The notes below the pieces were generated by a model. It was not told where the DNA came from, did no database searches, and saw nothing but the letters and a program-made list of their open reading frames with translations. This document shows, one piece after another, positions 44,276 through 53,143 of a stretch of 64,000 bases of DNA. Origin of the DNA: Neobacillus sp. FSL H8-0543 (GTDB lineage: Bacteria > Bacillota > Bacilli > Bacillales > Cytobacillaceae); NCBI RefSeq assembly GCF_038592905.1, contig NZ_CP151943.1, positions 4,290,501 through 4,354,500 on the forward strand. The letters are read 5' to 3'. Position 1 is the stretch's first letter. Each line of letters begins with the position of its first letter. A program made the position numbers and the translations under genes.

Positions 44276-45475
44276 ATGCAAAGAAGTATAGGGAAAAAAA
44301 TGCTTATGTTTTGTGTAGTGATAATTGCTTTCCAGGATGTTGCTGCGGGTGTAGCTGGATCAATCATGGCAGATATTATCAAGGCGTATCCAGAATATAA
44401 TCCGACAATAGTTATGATGGTCGCTACTTTTCCAGGATTAGTACAAATAGTGCCAGCACTTTTTTATGGTAAACTTTCCAAAAAATTTAATAAGAGAACT
44501 TTATTGTTTACAGGATTAACCCTATTCATAGTTGGAGGAACTCTTCCTACTTTTATTGATAGCCTGCCGTTAATCATTTTAATGAGAGGTATTTTAGGAC
44601 TTGGTGTTGGGATTACGATGCCGTTATCGATTGATATCATAACGGATTTCTTTGAGGGTAGAGAAAGAGATTTCTTGATTGGTTTTGGAACATCCACTAT
44701 CGCGTGTATCGGCGCAATTTTCTTCCAATTAGGTGGCGGAATGTTAGCCGATGCTTATGGATGGCATTATGGTTTCTTAACCTATTTATTTCCATTGTGG
44801 ATTCTTGCGGTTACCTTCCTTTATCTACCGGAACCTGAGAAAAAAGTGCATCAGCAAGCTACAAATACTGAGGGTAAGAAGCTTAAACTGCCAAAAGCTG
44901 TTTACTGGACATGCCTGGGTCAGGTTTTATATTCTAGTTTAATTTTTGGATATGTAACAAATATATCGGTTGTTATTCAAGGAGATAATCTAGGAAACGC
45001 AACTGAAGCCGGTATGGCCATATCTGTATTTACATTTGGAACTCTTTTAGTAGGCTTTTTATTTGGCAAAATAAAGCATAGACTGCCAAGAATGTATTTA
45101 CCTGTTGGAATTGGATTTACGGGTCTAGGAATGGTGATCTGTTATTTTTCGCCAAGCTTAACAATGATACTTGTTGGAAGTCTTATTGGCGGTGCTGGAA
45201 TGGGAATTGGAATTCCAGGAGTATTTACTAGAGTAACTGAGCTTGCTCCTGCGGCTATCGCTTCTGCCGGAGTAGGATTAGTCGTGGCCGCTCAAGGTGT
45301 TGGTGGTATTGCGGGTCCATTTGGTTTCCAAGTTATTCAAAACATCTTCAACCAGGACATTGGCCGTTTTCCACTAGCAATCAGTGCGGTTGGGTTGATT
45401 ATTCTAGCGATTATTTGGGCGCTTGGTACAGGTAAAGCTCCAAGCAAGGATTTAGAAGTTACCTTAACACAATAA
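44276..45475 (+). CDS. MFS transporter
   Basis: A protein of about 399 residues with 12 membrane segments. MFS motif A (FYGKLSKKFNKRTLLFTGL) lies near residue 65, and an equivalent in the second half is FLFGKIKHRLPRMYLPVG. The ATG at 44276 follows AGGGGG at normal distance; an upstream in-frame TTG at 44180 would add a non-hydrophobic 32-residue extension with no ribosome binding site. The gene has its own promoter and cre box and two terminators. It likely imports the aromatic substrate or exports an intermediate. Confidence 0.82.
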   Translation: MQRSIGKKMLMFCVVIIAFQDVAAGVAGSIMADIIKAYPEYNPTIVMMVATFPGLVQIVPALFYGKLSKKFNKRTLLFTGLTLFIVGGTLPTFIDSLPLIILMRGILGLGVGITMPLSIDIITDFFEGRERDFLIGFGTSTIACIGAIFFQLGGGMLADAYGWHYGFLTYLFPLWILAVTFLYLPEPEKKVHQQATNTEGKKLKLPKAVYWTCLGQVLYSSLIFGYVTNISVVIQGDNLGNATEAGMAISVFTFGTLLVGFLFGKIKHRLPRMYLPVGIGFTGLGMVICYFSPSLTMILVGSLIGGAGMGIGIPGVFTRVTELAPAAIASAGVGLVVAAQGVGGIAGPFGFQVIQNIFNQDIGRFPLAISAVGLIILAIIWALGTGKAPSKDLEVTLTQ

Positions 45476-45516
45476 AATCAGTATCACTTAAGTCGGTGAC
45501 TTAATTTCATTGTTTA

Positions 45517-45562
45517 GTAAAAAGCTAAAATGGAGTATTTCACCTTCAGTTTAGCTTTTTAC
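45517..45562 (+). terminator. Terminator 1 after the MFS gene
   Basis: GTAAAAAGCTAAA and TTTAGCTTTTTAC are perfect 13-bp arms with a 20-nt loop. Confidence 0.75.
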
Positions 45563-45575
45563 TATTTAGATAAAA

Positions 45576-45617
45576 AGAGAGGAGGTAAACGAGTTCGGTT
45601 CCATCCTCTTTTTTTAT
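45576..45617 (+). terminator. Terminator 2 after the MFS gene
   Basis: AGAGGA/TCCTCT arms, extended by A-T pairs, are followed by seven T residues. It is a back-up just upstream of the next promoter. Confidence 0.6.
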
Positions 45618-45651
45618 GTTAAGTTTAATTTATTAAAATATTTAGAATTAA

Positions 45652-45681
45652 TTGACAAAATATATATAAGGGGGGTAAAAT
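45652..45681 (+). promoter_or_regulatory. SigA promoter of the first aromatic module
   Basis: TTGACA and TAAAAT are 18 bases apart. The predicted start is near 45688, a few bases before the cre box. The layout matches the promoter at 44059. Confidence 0.65.
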
Positions 45682-45692
45682 TATAGATGAGA

Positions 45693-45708
45693 AATGAAAG
45701 CGCTTTTT
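45693..45708 (+). promoter_or_regulatory. cre box of the first aromatic module
   Basis: ATGAAAGCGCTTTTTT contains the palindromic core TGAAAGCGCTTT of strong CcpA operators. It overlaps or just follows the predicted transcription start of the hydrolase operon. Confidence 0.7.
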
Positions 45709-45798
45709 TAACTATTATAACGTTAGAAAGTCGAGTGCTAGAATTTTAGTTGGTAAAACTAAAGTATTTTAAAATTCTAAATAAGGTAGGGTGAAGAA

Positions 45799-46644
45799 AT
45801 GACAGCAATTTCAACTCGGAAAATTCAAACAGGAAATTATCAAACCTTTTTTCACGAAGCAGGAGATAAATCAGCAGAAACAATTATCTTTCTCCATGGA
45901 AGCGGCCCGGGTGTAAGTGCACGAACAAACTGGCAGTATGTTCTGCCTCACTTTAGCGAAAACTTCCATGTTGTTGCTCCGGACATTTTTGGTTTTGGGG
46001 ACACGGACCATCCAGAGGAATATCCTGAAAATGGTGCAAAATGGATGTCAACCAGGGTTAATCAAATTTTAGCTCTAATGGATGAGTTGGAAGTTAAAAA
46101 GGCTCATTTAGTAGGAAATTCTTTAGGTGGAGTTATTTCTCTAAATCTCTTGATGTATGCTCCAGAACGATTCGATCGTATTGTTCTTATGGGGGCTGGC
46201 GGGGGGTTAACTGAACCGACCCCAGAGCTCGCAAAATTGGCGAATTTTGCAAGTGACCCAAGTGAGGCCAATTTCAAAAATTTATTTAGATGGTTTTTAT
46301 ATGATGAGTCATTCCTTGAAGCAGAATTAGACAATATTGTGGCGGAACGGATGGAAAACTTTAATCGGCCAGAGGTTCGCAGATCTTTTGCAGCCAATTT
46401 TAAAAACTCTCATTTGTCCGATATGCTTGTACCTCCTTCTGCATTAAAAAGAATGAAAAATCCATTCTTCCTTATTCATGGCCAGGAAGATAGATTTGTA
46501 CCACTTGAGAGCAGCTTGTATGTGATGAAATACCTACCAGATGTTCAATTGCATACATTTAAACAATGTGGACATTGGGCGCAAATCGAGCAAAAGGACC
46601 GATTTATTAAACTAACAACAGACTTTTTTAACCGTGAATTATAA
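45799..46644 (+). CDS. Meta-cleavage-product hydrolase 1 (MhpC/BphD/HsaD type)
   Basis: A 281-residue alpha/beta hydrolase. It has LHGSGPGVSARTNW near residue 33, the nucleophile elbow GNSLGG near 110, an Asp in GQEDRFVPLESS near 232 and the His in KQCGHWAQIE near 259. These match C-C bond hydrolases that split ring-opened dienoates. It is most like the copy at 53144 and less like those at 54309 and 60486. It is first in a module of GntR, monooxygenase, extradiol dioxygenase, flavin reductase and hydratase, under a promoter with a cre box. AGGGTGA precedes the ATG. Confidence 0.88.
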   Translation: MTAISTRKIQTGNYQTFFHEAGDKSAETIIFLHGSGPGVSARTNWQYVLPHFSENFHVVAPDIFGFGDTDHPEEYPENGAKWMSTRVNQILALMDELEVKKAHLVGNSLGGVISLNLLMYAPERFDRIVLMGAGGGLTEPTPELAKLANFASDPSEANFKNLFRWFLYDESFLEAELDNIVAERMENFNRPEVRRSFAANFKNSHLSDMLVPPSALKRMKNPFFLIHGQEDRFVPLESSLYVMKYLPDVQLHTFKQCGHWAQIEQKDRFIKLTTDFFNREL

Positions 46645-46665
46645 TCACCTTATATTGTTAAGGCG

Positions 46666-46732
46666 TGTTTCCCTAAGTGGTGCGTAATTACGGTTAATGC
46701 AATGCTGAAGGTACCATTAGGAAAGCTTTTTT
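46666..46732 (+). terminator. Terminator-like hairpin after hydrolase 1
   Basis: TTTCCCTAAGTGGT pairs with ACCATTAGGAAA with two bulges and ends in CTTTTTT. It may weaken transcription into the GntR gene. Confidence 0.5.
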
Positions 46733-46748
46733 AGATTATTACTTAAAG

Positions 46749-47381
46749 GTGTGGAACCATTTGAAAAAGGAAAAAGCTTACCGATATATAAAAAATCAAA
46801 TTATGGAAGAAAAATGGAGTACTGATACAGCGATAAATGTAAACGAAATTGCTGTTGAATTGAATATGAGCCGAACTCCCATACATAAAGCATTATCACA
46901 ACTAGAGCAAGAAGGATTTCTCAACATTATTCCGCAGGTTGGGGTATTTGTGAAAAAACCCGATCGGAAAGATGTATTAGAAAGAATCAATATTTGCGCT
47001 ACTTTAGATGCGCTTTTGGCTGAACAGGCAGCATATAACCTAAAGGATGAAGATTTCGTTTATATGGAAGCGACTCTAAGGAAGATGGATGACCCAATCA
47101 TATCAGCTGATGATTATTCAGACCTTAATATCGAGTTTCATAAAACGATATATGATGCTTCTGGATATTCTTATACATTGAATCTTACGAGGCAGTTATG
47201 GGATTACTTAACCTATGTTGGAAGTCCGGACCTCCTTTTTATCGAGGGACGCAGAAAACGCTCACAAGCGGAACACTGGCTGATTTACTTTGCTTTGAAG
47301 GATCGGGATCATTCTCTTGTAAAAAAGTTAGTAGAAATTCATATGCGCCGGGTCGCAGAGGTTATCAACCTAAAATTTTAG
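46749..47381 (+). CDS. GntR-family regulator 1 (FCD type)
   Basis: A 210-residue regulator. The N-terminal winged helix includes NVNEIAVELNMSRTPIHKAL then SQLEQEGFLNIIPQVGVFV, the usual GntR recognition region. The C-terminal all-helical half (from about residue 80) contains DLNIEFHKTIYDASG and later HMRRVAEVI, as in FCD ligand-binding domains. It probably senses a pathway acid and represses the surrounding genes. GTG at 46749 is used; a TTG at 46761 with AAAGGTG upstream is an alternative. It lies inside the catabolic module. Confidence 0.82.
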   Translation: MWNHLKKEKAYRYIKNQIMEEKWSTDTAINVNEIAVELNMSRTPIHKALSQLEQEGFLNIIPQVGVFVKKPDRKDVLERINICATLDALLAEQAAYNLKDEDFVYMEATLRKMDDPIISADDYSDLNIEFHKTIYDASGYSYTLNLTRQLWDYLTYVGSPDLLFIEGRRKRSQAEHWLIYFALKDRDHSLVKKLVEIHMRRVAEVINLKF

Positions 47382-47461
47382 CAATACCGTTTCTAATCAC
47401 CGGGTTAAACTCTACTATTTTTATATATTAAAAGAATTACATAATTAAGGGAGGGTTTTGA

Positions 47462-48655
47462 ATGGAACTAAGTGTAATGGAAACGAACAAAGAACTGGTT
47501 GCAAGGGCGAGGAATTTAATCCCAAAATTGCGTGAGTATAATTTTGAAATAGATGAAAAAAGTACACTTCCTGATGAGGTCGTAGCATTATTACAGAAGG
47601 AAGGTTTGTTAAAGGTCCTTCGCCCAAAAATGTTTGGCGGCTTTCAGACAGATATGAGAACGTTTACAGAAGTTGTAACGGAGATTTCTCGAGGGAATGG
47701 TTCGGCAGGCTGGTTTGTGTCACTAAGCAATATTCGAGATTACATGATTTCCTATGTATTTGGGCAAAAAGCACTTGATGAAATCTATGTACCCGGTAAG
47801 GAAGTTGTATTTGCAGGGAATTTCAAGCCGATCAAATGCGATATTAAAAAGGTAGACGGCGGGTATTACGTGAAAGAGGCTCAATGGCCATTTGTTTCAG
47901 GAAGTCCGCATGCTGATTGGTGTTATTTTGGATTCCCGGTAGATGATGGAAATGGCGGGATGGAATTTGCAATTATGGTTGTTCCACGTGAAGAACTAGA
48001 GGTTTTAGATGACTGGTTTGTTATGGGGCTAAAAGGTTCAGGAAGTAACAGCGTATTAATCAAAGATGTATTCGTTCCTGACCATCGTGTATCCTTAGAC
48101 CGTTTGGCGAACCAACGCTATTATATGATTGATTCTCTAAGAGAAGTACCCTTATATAATACACCATTTGTCCCATCACTTACTTTATCAATTGTTGGAC
48201 CAGCTTTAGGACTCGCTCAGGCAGCAATGGATTTCCATATGGACCGGGTCAAAACGGCAGGGATTGGGAATACCAGCTATACCAAGATGAGTGAAGCACC
48301 GATTACTCATCATCAAACGGCGCAAGCACAATTAAAAATTGAATCTGCTGAACTACATCTCTATCGGGCAGTTGACAAACTTGATGAATACTCAGAAAAG
48401 GGCCATACGATGACGATGGAAGAAGTCGTTAAAATGAAAGCAGACTTTGGTTATGTCAATCAGCTATGTAAAGAAGCCATGGACTTAATGGTTGCCGGAG
48501 CCGGATCAGTCTTTACTTACAATAAAAATCCATTCCAGCTCGTATATAGAGACTTCTTAACGATGCATTTACATGGGTTTATTACACCATCAAGTTTAAT
48601 TGAAACGTATGGAAGAGTCCTTTGTGGTCAAGAGCCTAATACATATTTCCTCTAA
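47462..48655 (+). CDS. Flavin-dependent aromatic monooxygenase 1 (HsaA-like, group D)
   Basis: A 397-residue protein with the acyl-CoA dehydrogenase fold. ISRGNGSAGWFVSL near residue 78 and FVSGSPHADWCYFG near 145 match the two-component hydroxylases such as HsaA, not the dehydrogenases, and the dehydrogenase catalytic Glu motif (GEGTSE) is absent. It uses reduced flavin from the reductase at 49768 to hydroxylate a phenol ortho to the OH, making a catechol for the extradiol dioxygenase that follows. It closely resembles the partial copy at 63772; the copy at 61370 is more distant. AGGGAGGG lies upstream. Confidence 0.82.
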   Translation: MELSVMETNKELVARARNLIPKLREYNFEIDEKSTLPDEVVALLQKEGLLKVLRPKMFGGFQTDMRTFTEVVTEISRGNGSAGWFVSLSNIRDYMISYVFGQKALDEIYVPGKEVVFAGNFKPIKCDIKKVDGGYYVKEAQWPFVSGSPHADWCYFGFPVDDGNGGMEFAIMVVPREELEVLDDWFVMGLKGSGSNSVLIKDVFVPDHRVSLDRLANQRYYMIDSLREVPLYNTPFVPSLTLSIVGPALGLAQAAMDFHMDRVKTAGIGNTSYTKMSEAPITHHQTAQAQLKIESAELHLYRAVDKLDEYSEKGHTMTMEEVVKMKADFGYVNQLCKEAMDLMVAGAGSVFTYNKNPFQLVYRDFLTMHLHGFITPSSLIETYGRVLCGQEPNTYFL

Positions 48656-48766
48656 TAGTAGGAAAATGAAAAGTGTTAGGTTATTATTTTCCTTGCAGTT
48701 ACCATTTATTACCATATCACCAAAGGTTCAAATAGTAGATTAATAATTATTAAGGGGGATTTATAA

Positions 48767-49720
48767 ATGAGTTTACCAGAAATTGCGAAATTAGGACACG
48801 TTGCATTAGTAACAACAGATCTTGAGAAATCGCTTTGGTTTTTTAAAGAAATTGTTGGTCTAGAAGAAACAACAACAGTAAATGGTACCGTATACATGCG
48901 TGCATGGGGAGATTTCGAACACCACACTCTTTCTTTAACTGCTGGAGAAAAGTCTCATGTGGATCATATTGCTTGGCGAACTAAGCGTCCAGAGGATGTG
49001 GAAGCGTTTGCGCGAATTTTGCAAGAAGCAGGAACAGACATAAAATGGATTGAGGCTGGCAAAGAAACAGGTCAAGGAAGAGCGATTCGTTTCAAGTTGC
49101 CAAGTGAACATAGTTTTGAACTTTATTATGACATCGAAAAGCCATTGGCCGCACCGGAAAAACGTTCCGTATTAAAGAACCAAACATATAAATCATGGGC
49201 TCGTGGGGTATCGCCAAGAAGAATTGACCATGTCAATCTCCTTACATCATTACATGCAAATGAACTTTCTGATTTCTTAAATGAAAAATTAGGATTTAAG
49301 ATGCGTGAATACATTGAGGCCCCAGATGGGTCATATTTAGGTGCTTGGATGAGTGTGACGCCATTGGTTCATGATATTGCCATCAGTCATGATCCATTTG
49401 CGCCAACAACACACCAAATCCATCATTTTTCTTATTGGTTGGATAATGCTCAAGACTTATTGAGAGCAGCTGACATTCTAACTGAACATGGAATTGAATT
49501 TAAAGGTCCAGGAAAACATGGTATTTCTCAAGCAATGTATATCTATGCGATTGATCCTGGAAGTGGGGTTCGTGTTGAGTTATTCACGAATGGTTATTTG
49601 ATTTTTGAACCAGATTGGGAACCAATTAAGTGGACTTTAGATGAGATGAATGTCGGATTTACCTTCTGGGGAGACCAAATGGACACCAAACCAGAGAATA
49701 ATCCTACAATAGAAGCTTAA
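48767..49720 (+). CDS. Extradiol ring-cleavage dioxygenase 1 (VOC, type I)
   Basis: A 317-residue two-domain VOC protein. Each half starts with a betaalphabetabetabeta unit: LGHVALVTTDLEKSLWFF at residue 8 and RRIDHVNLLTS near 147. The Fe(II) ligands are the His of IDHVN, the His in HQIHHFSYWLD near 217 and the Glu in VRVELFTNG near 266. It opens catechols next to the two OH groups. The copy at 55170 is very similar. Its neighbours are the monooxygenase that would supply the catechol and the reductase gene 47 bases downstream. Confidence 0.88.
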   Translation: MSLPEIAKLGHVALVTTDLEKSLWFFKEIVGLEETTTVNGTVYMRAWGDFEHHTLSLTAGEKSHVDHIAWRTKRPEDVEAFARILQEAGTDIKWIEAGKETGQGRAIRFKLPSEHSFELYYDIEKPLAAPEKRSVLKNQTYKSWARGVSPRRIDHVNLLTSLHANELSDFLNEKLGFKMREYIEAPDGSYLGAWMSVTPLVHDIAISHDPFAPTTHQIHHFSYWLDNAQDLLRAADILTEHGIEFKGPGKHGISQAMYIYAIDPGSGVRVELFTNGYLIFEPDWEPIKWTLDEMNVGFTFWGDQMDTKPENNPTIEA

Positions 49721-49767
49721 TAAATTATTGGTAATAGCTAGATACAATCACGAGAGGAGATATATAA

Positions 49768-50250
49768 ATGGATGATCGTCAATTTAGAAACGCAATGGGA
49801 ACATTTGCAACAGGAGTCACTGTCATTACAACAGAGGTGGAGGGTGAGGTCCACGGCATGACAGCAAATGCCTTTATGTCCGTATCACTTAACCCAAAGC
49901 TTGTGGTCATTTCTATCGGAGATAAAGCTCGGATTTTAAATAAAATTAAGCAAAGTAAAACTTTCTCAGTCAATATATTAGCGGAAAATCAACAAGAAAT
50001 TTCAATGATTTTTGCAGGACAGTTGAAAGAACATCGTGGAGTTGTTTTTGATCGTTTAGCCGGACAACCGGTTGTGTCTGGTGCTTTGGCACAGGTGACC
50101 TGTGAGGTTTCATCAGAGTACGTCGAAGGGGACCATACATTGTTTATCGGAAAAGTAACGGAAATAAATCTTGAAGATGGTGACCCACTCCTATTTTACA
50201 AAGGACGTTACCGTTCCTTACAAGAGGAAGCAACAGTTGCATCAAAATAA
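49768..50250 (+). CDS. Flavin reductase of a two-component monooxygenase (HsaB/HpaC-like)
   Basis: A 160-residue flavin-binding split-barrel protein. MGTFATGVTVITTEVEGE at the N-terminus, GMTANAFMSVSLNPKLVVIS near 30 and the terminal LLFYKGRYRSL are typical of HpaC/HsaB reductases. It reduces FMN or FAD with NAD(P)H and hands it to the monooxygenases. Only one reductase is visible, so it may serve all three monooxygenase copies. GAGAGGAG precedes the ATG, and length is normal. Confidence 0.9.
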   Translation: MDDRQFRNAMGTFATGVTVITTEVEGEVHGMTANAFMSVSLNPKLVVISIGDKARILNKIKQSKTFSVNILAENQQEISMIFAGQLKEHRGVVFDRLAGQPVVSGALAQVTCEVSSEYVEGDHTLFIGKVTEINLEDGDPLLFYKGRYRSLQEEATVASK

Positions 50251-50298
50251 ACAAGGAATCGAAAATCCTTAGAAACTCGATATAAAGGGGCTATTGTA

Positions 50299-51075
50299 AT
50301 GGATATTCTAAAAGCTGCTTCTTCTTTAATGGCGGCGGAGATTGAGAAAGTAACGATTGATCCTTTTACATCATCAACAGAAGCCATTTCTGTTGATGAT
50401 GCTTATCAAATACAGCTTGAACAAATTCGCCATAAAGTTAATAATGGAGCCGTAATCGTTGGTAAAAAGATTGGCTTGACTAGCAAGGTCATGCAGGAAA
50501 TGTTTAACGTTAATGAACCAGACTATGGACATATACTTGATGACATGATGTATAAGAATGGCGAGACTATTTCTCTTGAGCGGTTTATTCAACCGAAAGT
50601 AGAGTTTGAAATTGCTTTTGTCTTGAAAAAGGATTTAAAGGGACCCAATGTGACGCTAGAGGATGTAGTCGAGGCAACGGATTATGTCGTTCCGTCCATT
50701 GAAATTATTGATAGTCGTATCAAAGATTGGAAGTTTAAATATGAAGATACAGTCGCTGATAACGGTTCCTCAGCAGGTGCGATTCTAGGAGGAAAGCCTG
50801 TTCTATTAAAGGATGTTAATCTTCCCTCCATCAGGATGTCTGTCTATAAAAATGGTGAATTGTTCGATTCATCAACTGGTGAAGCTGTTATGGGCAATCC
50901 ATTAGTAGCCGTTGCTTGGCTTGCCAATGCACTAAGCCAATTTGATATTTCACTTAATTCAGGTGAAGTTATTCTCTCAGGTGCCCTATCAGCCGCAATT
51001 CCGATTGAGGATGGAGATTCTTTCGCGGCAGAATTCGACCATCTGGGGTCAGTGTCTGTCACATTTATAAAATAG
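50299..51075 (+). CDS. mhpD: 2-keto-4-pentenoate hydratase family protein (MhpD-like)
   Basis: A 258-residue protein of the MhpD/HpaH family. VGKKIGLTSKVMQEMFNV near residue 53, the metal-binding FIQPKVEFEIAFVL near 95, and the segment IEIIDSRIKDWKFKYEDTVA near 137 followed by DNGSSAG are present. It adds water to 2-hydroxypenta-2,4-dienoate type products of the C-C hydrolases, giving the substrate of the MhpE aldolase at 40297. AAAGGGG precedes the ATG. A decarboxylase role (DmpH-like) is possible in the same family but less likely with no isomerase in view. Confidence 0.86.
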   Translation: MDILKAASSLMAAEIEKVTIDPFTSSTEAISVDDAYQIQLEQIRHKVNNGAVIVGKKIGLTSKVMQEMFNVNEPDYGHILDDMMYKNGETISLERFIQPKVEFEIAFVLKKDLKGPNVTLEDVVEATDYVVPSIEIIDSRIKDWKFKYEDTVADNGSSAGAILGGKPVLLKDVNLPSIRMSVYKNGELFDSSTGEAVMGNPLVAVAWLANALSQFDISLNSGEVILSGALSAAIPIEDGDSFAAEFDHLGSVSVTFIK

Positions 51076-51103
51076 GTTGGTCCAAAATGGATTTTGCAAA
51101 AGT

Positions 51104-51141
51104 GAGAGGCTCCTTTTATTCTTCAATAAAGGGAGTCTCTC
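51104..51141 (+). terminator. Hairpin after the hydratase gene
   Basis: GAGAGGCTCCTTTTATT pairs with AATAAAGGGAGTCTCTC with few mismatches around CTTC. The T tract is weak, so some read-through into the regulator is likely. Confidence 0.6.
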
Positions 51142-51171
51142 AATTGTCTGAATTCTTTTAAGGAGGAAATT

Positions 51172-53028
51172 ATGAACAATCATTTAATCGATTCTCAAGA
51201 CAAAAGTGTCAAGGAAGAAAGAAATAAAAAGATTGTAACTACCTCTGCAGGATTTGGACTATTGCGTAAAGGCTTAGTTGAGAACTTAGGTAAAAAAAGA
51301 GCAAAAGGTTTTCTTCTTCGGTATGGTTGGAGTTTAGGTGTTAGTGATGCAGAAGAAGCAATGAAAGAAAATTCCTCCATTGATTTCCTCATTAACCAGG
51401 CTTCCATTCTCCATTTAAATACAGGGCATATTGGTGATATCCAGTCTGAAAGATTGATTGAAATGAGAGATTCAAATAATATTAAGTCAATTTCTGCAAA
51501 GGGAAAATGGATTGACTCTTTCGAAGCAAAAGAACATTTAAGACATCATGGGAAGTCAGATTCCCCTGTTTGCCACACATTAACTGGCTACGCAAGTGGT
51601 TATATGACGACCATTCTTAAACAAAATGTTGTAGTAAAGGAAACGCGTTGTATTGGTATGGGCGACAGTGAATGTCAGTTTGAAATGAAATTTAAAGAAG
51701 ACTGGGGTAACGAAATCAAAGACGAATTAAGCCTCTACGAGGAAATGAATATTATCGAAGAGCTAAACGATACCTATGAACAATTACTTGAACAACGGAA
51801 TTATATTGAAAAAGTAGCCAAATTCCATAATCGGTTAACTGAAAGTTTATCAAATGGAAGTACCCTTCAAGATATAGCGAATACTACATTCAAATTATTG
51901 AATATTCCTATTTCTATAGAGGACTTGAGCTTTCAAAAGATTGTATTTTCAGGGGTAAAGGAAGAAGGCTACAATCAATTAAACAAAGATCTTGTCGATT
52001 ATTTAAAGCAAAAGCTGTATAAAAATAATCATTCTTTTCCTTTATTTAAAGAAACCATTCGCTTAAAGACTGGGTTTCAAGACCGTCTTATTACACCGAT
52101 AACTGTTCAGAAAAGAATCATTGGGTATTGCACGTTTTTTCATTATAAAGAATCATCAACGATCTCTGAGACCGATGTGATGTTTATTGAAAGAGTTGCT
52201 AATGCTGCCTCTTTATACCTATTAAATGAAAAAACCAGTTTTGAAGCAGTGGAAAAAATGAAGAGTTATTTTTTAGAACAAATCTTGCGCGGTCAATATA
52301 CATCACGTGAGGAAATCGTAAATCGTGGACGTTACATGGGGTATGATCTAGAGGCTCCATTTTATATAGCTTCAATAGATTACAATGAAAAAGGAAAGCT
52401 GGAGAAAAATAATAAAAATCATTTCGACCAATTCTTGGAAACGATTGTTAAATACATTGATATACAAGGATTTAAAGCTTTAATTGGTCAGCATGATAGT
52501 CGTATTGTGATGTTAATACCAGAAACAGACCAGGTAGTAGCAAAATTAGAAAAAATAATTAAACATACTAATATAAGTTTTCCTAACTTCCAATATACAA
52601 TCGGAATTAGTGATAAAGCAGAGGACATTGATCAAGTATTAGAACATGTGGAAGAATCATTTATTGCCCTTAGAATGTCAACAGATAAGAAAATTATTTG
52701 TTTTAAAGATATGGGAATTGTAGGGGTATTAATTAATTCAAAGAACGTCAGTGGAATTAAGAAAATGGCCAAACAAGAGTTAGGACCTATATATCATCTT
52801 GGAGATTCGAAGAAAAGAGAGATGTTAAAAACACTTTATGTCTTCTTGGCCAATGGTGGAAAGCTTCAACAAACCATGGATGACCTATCGTTATCGATGA
52901 GTGGACTTACGTATCGAGTTAATAAAATAGAAAAAATGATCAGTAAAGATTTGCGTGATCCTTCTCAAAGCTACCAACTTCTTCTTATTTTAGATTCTCT
53001 TATTGCTTTGGGTGAGTTAGAGTTGTAA
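51172..53028 (+). CDS. XylR_N/V4R sensor fused to a PucR-type DNA-binding domain
   Basis: A 618-residue regulator with an unusual build. Residues 20-115 are a XylR N-terminal domain (GFGLLRKGLVENLGKKRAKG) and 125-190 a V4R domain (GYASGYMTTILKQNVVVKET ending CIGMGDSECQFEM). A helical linker and GAF-like region follow to about 370. The end is a CdaR/PucR HTH_30 domain (LANGGKLQQTMDDLSLSMSG then LTYRVNKIEKMISKDLRDPS). XylR/DmpR use the first two domains to sense aromatics but drive sigma-54 AAA+ modules, which are absent here. It is probably the aromatic sensor and activator of this cluster. AAGGAGG precedes the ATG. Confidence 0.85.
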   Translation: MNNHLIDSQDKSVKEERNKKIVTTSAGFGLLRKGLVENLGKKRAKGFLLRYGWSLGVSDAEEAMKENSSIDFLINQASILHLNTGHIGDIQSERLIEMRDSNNIKSISAKGKWIDSFEAKEHLRHHGKSDSPVCHTLTGYASGYMTTILKQNVVVKETRCIGMGDSECQFEMKFKEDWGNEIKDELSLYEEMNIIEELNDTYEQLLEQRNYIEKVAKFHNRLTESLSNGSTLQDIANTTFKLLNIPISIEDLSFQKIVFSGVKEEGYNQLNKDLVDYLKQKLYKNNHSFPLFKETIRLKTGFQDRLITPITVQKRIIGYCTFFHYKESSTISETDVMFIERVANAASLYLLNEKTSFEAVEKMKSYFLEQILRGQYTSREEIVNRGRYMGYDLEAPFYIASIDYNEKGKLEKNNKNHFDQFLETIVKYIDIQGFKALIGQHDSRIVMLIPETDQVVAKLEKIIKHTNISFPNFQYTIGISDKAEDIDQVLEHVEESFIALRMSTDKKIICFKDMGIVGVLINSKNVSGIKKMAKQELGPIYHLGDSKKREMLKTLYVFLANGGKLQQTMDDLSLSMSGLTYRVNKIEKMISKDLRDPSQSYQLLLILDSLIALGELEL

Positions 53029-53143
53029 ACCTATTTTTATAGGGGTATTAAATTTATCGAAACTTTTTTTATTTAGTGAAATAAATTAACAAACTTTAAC
53101 TCTAGAAACAAGAAAAATATTATTTTTAGTGAGGGATATAAAA

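Noticed and set aside
47462..48655. Acyl-CoA dehydrogenase as the function of the gene at 47462
   Set aside because: The catalytic GEGTSE-type motif is missing. The neighbours are a flavin reductase and an extradiol dioxygenase, which fits a two-component hydroxylase.
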